Below are positions 60,605 through 64,000 of a stretch of DNA of 64,000 bases, one piece after another. The translations under genes were made by a program, and so were the position numbers. The stretch's first letter is position 1. Each line of letters begins with the position of its first letter. The notes under the pieces are model-generated. The model saw only the letters and a program-made list of their open reading frames with translations. It ran no database searches and was not told the DNA's origin. This stretch comes from CAWUEZ02 sp963921355 (GTDB lineage Bacteria; Pseudomonadota; Alphaproteobacteria; Thalassobaculales; Thalassobaculaceae), in the NCBI GenBank assembly GCA_963921355.3, contig OZ001190.1:682001-746000 (forward strand), read 5' to 3'.

Positions 60605-60713
60605 CGGCGATTCGACCCCTCGGCCGCGCCGGTCGCGCCCCGGCAATCCACGCAATTCCCCGGCTCCCGGGCGCGGCGGTGACCCCGGGGGGCGGCGATG
60701 CTATGCGGGTGGG

Positions 60714-62558
60714 ATGTCCTTAGACTTGGTCCCGCCCCCATCCTCGCCGCTCTCCCCAGGCGCCGAGCCCTGTCCGCACAGCGCCTTGCGCAGTACGTTC
60801 GGCTTCGAAACGTTCAGACCTGGTCAGGAAACCGTGATCGCCAGTCTGCTGGCCGGCCGGGACACCGTCGCGGTCATGCCGACCGGGGCGGGGAAGTCCC
60901 TGTGCTTTCAGCTGCCGGCGGTGATGGAAGGCGGTCTCACGGTGGTGGTGTCGCCGCTGATCGCGCTGATGGACGATCAGGTCCGCAGCCTGCGTCTGCA
61001 GGGTGTCGCCGCCGCCGCCATGCATTCCGCGCAGCCGCGCGAGAAGACCGCCGACGCCTGGCGCCAGGCAAGGGAGGGCACGCTCAGCCTGCTGTACATC
61101 GCGCCCGAGCGCCTCGCCCTCGACGGCATTCTCGACGAGCTTGCGGCCATCGGCGTGCAGCGGCTGGTGGTCGACGAGGCCCATTGCATCAGCCAATGGG
61201 GCCACGCCTTCCGGCCCGAGTACCTGGCGCTGGCCCGGGTCCGCGAGCGGCTGGCCGGCGTGCCGATCGCCGCCTTCACCGCCACCGCCGATGCCGCCAC
61301 CCGGCGTGACATCGTCGACCAGCTCTGTTGCGGCGACGCCGAGGTTTTCGTCTTCGGTTTCGACCGTCCGAACCTGGACATCCGGATCTCGGAGAAACGC
61401 AATCCGAGCCGGCAGCTTCTCGACTTTCTCGAACAGCACCGCGGAGAGAGCGGGATCGTCTACTGCCTGTCCCGACGGGCGACCGAGGAGACCGCAGCGA
61501 CGCTGGCGGCAAAGGGCTTCGAGGCGATCCCCTACCATGCCGGGCTCGACCCGGAGGTCCGGGCCGCCAACCAGGAACGCTTCGTCAACGACGAGGGCAT
61601 CGTGGTCTGCGCGACCATCGCCTTCGGCATGGGCATCGACAAACCCGATGTCCGGTTCGTCTTCCACACCGACGTCCCCGGGTCGGTCGAGGCATATTAT
61701 CAGGAAATCGGCCGTGCCGGACGGGACGGCGCACCAACCACCGTCCACATGCTCTACGGCCTCGCGGATATCCGCCAGCGTCGCCGGTTCATCGACGAAA
61801 GCGGGGCGAGTGACGACCAGCTCCGGGTCGAGCATCGCCGCCTCAACGCCTTGCTCGGAATTTGCGAGACCGCCGGATGCCGGCGCCAGGCGTTGCTGGC
61901 CACGCTGGGCGAGACCCTGGAAACGCGGTGCGGCAACTGCGACACCTGCCGCGAGCCGCCGGAGTGCATCGACGGCACGGTCCCGGCCCAGAAAGTGCTG
62001 TCCGCGATCCTGCGGACCGGTCAGCGGTTCGGAGCCGGGCACATCGTCGACATCCTGGTCGGCGGTCGTACCGAAGCGGTGCAGCGCCATGGCCACGACG
62101 CGCTGCCGACATTCGCGATCGGCACCGAGTTTGACCGCGACGGCTGGCGGTCCGTGGTCCGCCAGCTGACCGCCAGCGGCGTCATCGCGATCGATTCGGC
62201 AGGCTATGGCGGTCTGATGGTCGGCGAGTCCGGGCGGCCGGTGCTCAAAGGCGAGGAGACGGTGGTCCTGCGCCGCCCCACCCGGACCAAGAAGGGCCCC
62301 CGGACCGCGACCCAGGCCCGCCGGGACGTCTCGCCCGAGAACGCCTCCCTCTTCGCCCGGCTGAAGGCGGAGCGCCTGACCATCGCTCGCGAGCTCTCGC
62401 TGCCGCCTTACACCGTGCTGCATGACCGCTCGCTGGTCGAACTGGCCGAGCGCCGGCCGACGACGCTGGCCGGTTTCGCCGAGATTCATGGCGTCGGCGA
62501 GGCCAAGCTCGAGAAGTTCGGCGCCCGGTTCCTGGCGGTGATCAACACCATGGGATAA
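60714..62558 (+). CDS. recQ: ATP-dependent DNA helicase RecQ
   Basis: 3'-5' DNA helicase of 614 aa used in recombination and repair. FGFETFRPGQETVIASLLAG is motif 0, VMPTGAGKSLCFQLP is Walker A, VVDEAHCISQWGHAFRPEY is the DEAH box, and IGRAGRDGAPT is motif VI. A Cys4 zinc region (C-x-NC-x2-C) sits in TRCGNCDTCREPPEC. An RQC winged helix and an HRDC domain follow (NASLFARLKAERLTIARELS). All RecQ domains are present. Confidence 0.97.
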   Translation: MSLDLVPPPSSPLSPGAEPCPHSALRSTFGFETFRPGQETVIASLLAGRDTVAVMPTGAGKSLCFQLPAVMEGGLTVVVSPLIALMDDQVRSLRLQGVAAAAMHSAQPREKTADAWRQAREGTLSLLYIAPERLALDGILDELAAIGVQRLVVDEAHCISQWGHAFRPEYLALARVRERLAGVPIAAFTATADAATRRDIVDQLCCGDAEVFVFGFDRPNLDIRISEKRNPSRQLLDFLEQHRGESGIVYCLSRRATEETAATLAAKGFEAIPYHAGLDPEVRAANQERFVNDEGIVVCATIAFGMGIDKPDVRFVFHTDVPGSVEAYYQEIGRAGRDGAPTTVHMLYGLADIRQRRRFIDESGASDDQLRVEHRRLNALLGICETAGCRRQALLATLGETLETRCGNCDTCREPPECIDGTVPAQKVLSAILRTGQRFGAGHIVDILVGGRTEAVQRHGHDALPTFAIGTEFDRDGWRSVVRQLTASGVIAIDSAGYGGLMVGESGRPVLKGEETVVLRRPTRTKKGPRTATQARRDVSPENASLFARLKAERLTIARELSLPPYTVLHDRSLVELAERRPTTLAGFAEIHGVGEAKLEKFGARFLAVINTMG

Positions 62559-62568
62559 ACACCGTGGG

Positions 62569-64000
62569 ATGACGTCCCGCGCCCGGTTCGCCAAGCCCGA
62601 CATCGCCGTCGACCGGCTCCCCGACGGCACCTTCCGGCTCCGCTCCCGGGTGCCGTTGGCCGACCATCCGGACACTCTGTACAGCGCTCTGGAGCATTGG
62701 GCCCAGGCGGCGCCGGAGCGCCCGTTCCTTGCAGAGCGCAGCGGCAACGGCTGGCGGAGGATCAGCTTCACCGAGACCCGGCGCATCAGCATGGCGGTCG
62801 CCGGGTATCTCCGCACCCACCGGATCCGGAGCGTGATGTGCCTGTCGGAGAACTCCATCGACCAGGCGCTGCTGATGTTCGGCGCCTTCCGCGCCGGCGT
62901 GCCCTTCTGTCCGGTCTCACCGGCCTATGCCCTGTTATCGCGCGACTTCGCCAAGCTCGGTGCCATCGTCAGTACGGTCGCGCCGGACCTGGTCCTGGCT
63001 GCCGGTCTGGACCGCTTCACCGCCGCGCGCCAGGCGGTTGATTTCGGAGCGGCAACATTCCTCGGAGATCTCGCCACACTCGATTCCGGTGATCCGGAGG
63101 TGCCGCCGCCGGTGGCGCGCACCGCGACGGCGAAACTGCTGTTCACGTCGGGGTCGACCGGCGTGCCGAAAGGCGTGATCACGACCCACGGGATGCTGAC
63201 CGCGAACCAGGCCATGCTCGGCCAGATCTGGCCGTTCCTGCGGGAGCGGCCACCGATTTTCCTGGACTGGCTTCCCTGGAGCCACACGTTCGGCGGCAGC
63301 CAGAACCTGGGTCTCGCCGCCACCTACGGCGGCACCCTCTACATCGATGACGGGCGACCCACGCCCCACGGCATCGCACGCACCGTCGAGAACCTGCGCT
63401 CGCTGTCACCGACCCTGCACTTCAACGTCCCCCGCGGCCTGGACATGCTGTTGCCGGAGTTGGAACGGGATCCGGCCCTGCGGGATCACCTGTTCGCCGA
63501 TCTCGACCTGGTGTTCTATGCCGGCGCCAGCCTGCCGGCGAGCCTCTGGCAGCGCATCGAGCGTCTCGCTATGACCGCCACCGGAGACCGCCCGGTCCTG
63601 ACGACCTGCTACGGCGCGACGGAGACCGCGCCCCTGGCGCTGGCGGCCCACTTTCCTCTGGAGCGCGCCGATACCGTCGGAGTACCGGTGCCCGGCGTCG
63701 AGATGAAGCTGATCCCCGCCGGGGACAAGCATGAAATCGCCATCCGCGGGCCGGCGGTGACGCCGGGCTACGCCGGGCGTCCCGACCTGACCGGTCAAGC
63801 GTTCGATCCGGAGGGCTATTTCCTGACCGGCGATGCCGGTCGGCTGGCCGACCCGGGCGATCCGAACCGCGGCATTGCTTTCGACGGGCGCCTGGCCGAG
63901 GACTTTAAACTGTCGAGCGGGACCTGGGTCAGCGCCGGCGCTCTTCGCCTCGCCCTGATCAGCGCCGGCGGCAGTGCCATCAGCGATCTGGTCATCGCCG
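62569..64000 (+). CDS. AMP-dependent acyl-CoA ligase, feruloyl-CoA synthase type (partial)
   Basis: Adenylate-forming CoA ligase, 477 codons visible, running off the right edge. The phosphate loop is LLFTSGSTGVPKGVITTHGM. WLPWSHTFGGSQNLG, TCYGATETAPLALAAHFP and FLTGDAG with the conserved Asp follow. FDGRLAEDFKLSSGTWVSAG near the end is the hinge typical of feruloyl-CoA synthase-like enzymes, which activate hydroxycinnamates. Substrate by family resemblance only. The ATG at 62569 follows recQ by 10 bases, so the two may be cotranscribed. Confidence 0.85.
   Translation, partial: MTSRARFAKPDIAVDRLPDGTFRLRSRVPLADHPDTLYSALEHWAQAAPERPFLAERSGNGWRRISFTETRRISMAVAGYLRTHRIRSVMCLSENSIDQALLMFGAFRAGVPFCPVSPAYALLSRDFAKLGAIVSTVAPDLVLAAGLDRFTAARQAVDFGAATFLGDLATLDSGDPEVPPPVARTATAKLLFTSGSTGVPKGVITTHGMLTANQAMLGQIWPFLRERPPIFLDWLPWSHTFGGSQNLGLAATYGGTLYIDDGRPTPHGIARTVENLRSLSPTLHFNVPRGLDMLLPELERDPALRDHLFADLDLVFYAGASLPASLWQRIERLAMTATGDRPVLTTCYGATETAPLALAAHFPLERADTVGVPVPGVEMKLIPAGDKHEIAIRGPAVTPGYAGRPDLTGQAFDPEGYFLTGDAGRLADPGDPNRGIAFDGRLAEDFKLSSGTWVSAGALRLALISAGGSAISDLVIA

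Noticed and set aside
60720..62858. A 712-codon frame opposite recQ
   Set aside because: recQ has every expected domain on the plus strand; the opposite frame mirrors its codon bias and has no recognisable domain.
1..64000. CRISPR arrays, rRNA genes, insertion sequences, integrases and phage genes
   Set aside because: I saw no regularly spaced repeats, no rRNA-like sequence and no transposase or integrase motifs on either strand.

Overview
This is a GC-rich chromosomal window with dense housekeeping genes, many start/stop overlaps and GTG/TTG starts. Its gene content points to an alphaproteobacterium, probably a Rhodospirillales-like lineage. Markers are the hemC-hemD-mitofilin-like-hemY operon diverging from tsaD, the chorismate mutase-hisC-prephenate dehydrogenase run, DUF2125, DUF1244 and DUF4170 proteins, a CtrA-type TTAA-N7-TTAA site, and a methylsuccinyl-CoA dehydrogenase-like gene. 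Genus and species cannot be read from the sequence. The placement is inference from gene content, not from a phylogeny.

Layout. 1-5.8 kb: a YbbA/YbbP-type ABC exporter diverging from a TesA-like esterase, then an aldo/keto reductase, ThpR, a sirtuin, an ACT-like protein and a J-domain protein. 5.9-10 kb: a CtrA-type site, an acyl-CoA dehydrogenase interrupted by TAA, and an overlapping trio (GT2, LABN, BtuF-like). 10-17 kb: an enolase-superfamily enzyme and a gloB-GST-DUF985-OYE operon, then RidA, cupin, PanE-like and DUF1028 genes. 17-20 kb: iron storage (bfd, bfr) around a hydrolase, then a glycosyltransferase. 20-35 kb: mixed metabolism, including creatinase, a MerF/GDCCVxC pair, three efflux pumps, PmbA and an HpaI-type aldolase. 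35-36.4 kb: a conspicuously AT-rich insert with a GSCFA protein, beside tRNA-Thr(CGT). 37-44 kb: haem synthesis genes, tsaD and EVE. 44-49 kb: methyltransferase, ABM monooxygenase, FMO, OsmC and a peptide-type binding-protein gene with two in-frame TAG codons. 49-54.7 kb: aromatic amino acid genes, ChaC and a 2H-type protein. 54.7-64 kb: an aminotransferase, agmatine deiminase, response regulator, PPOX, HNH, a zinc-ribbon protein, SDR, recQ and a CoA ligase cut by the window end.

Two things stand out. First, a 121-bp element occurs twice (20894-21014 and 57221-57341, about 90% identical). It ends in perfect CTAGTGGT/ACCACTAG inverted repeats and folds with almost no unpaired joints into a closing stem plus three arms, a DNA/RNA cloverleaf. 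In both copies a neighbouring gene reads into the element end and stops at the TAG of its first four bases, in the same phase. Second, two otherwise intact metabolic genes carry clean in-frame stops with full homology continuing after them: one TAA in the acyl-CoA dehydrogenase and two TAG in the binding protein. Neither shows a frameshift. TAG ends many ordinary genes here, so code reassignment is unlikely and gene decay or base errors are the main explanations.

Other non-coding structure includes two adjacent long inverted repeats at 19914-20050, a nested palindromic repeat at 44289-44385, candidate operators upstream of bfd, bfr and osmC, and a strong intrinsic terminator after the binding-protein gene. 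I saw no rRNA, CRISPR array, insertion sequence, integrase or phage gene.
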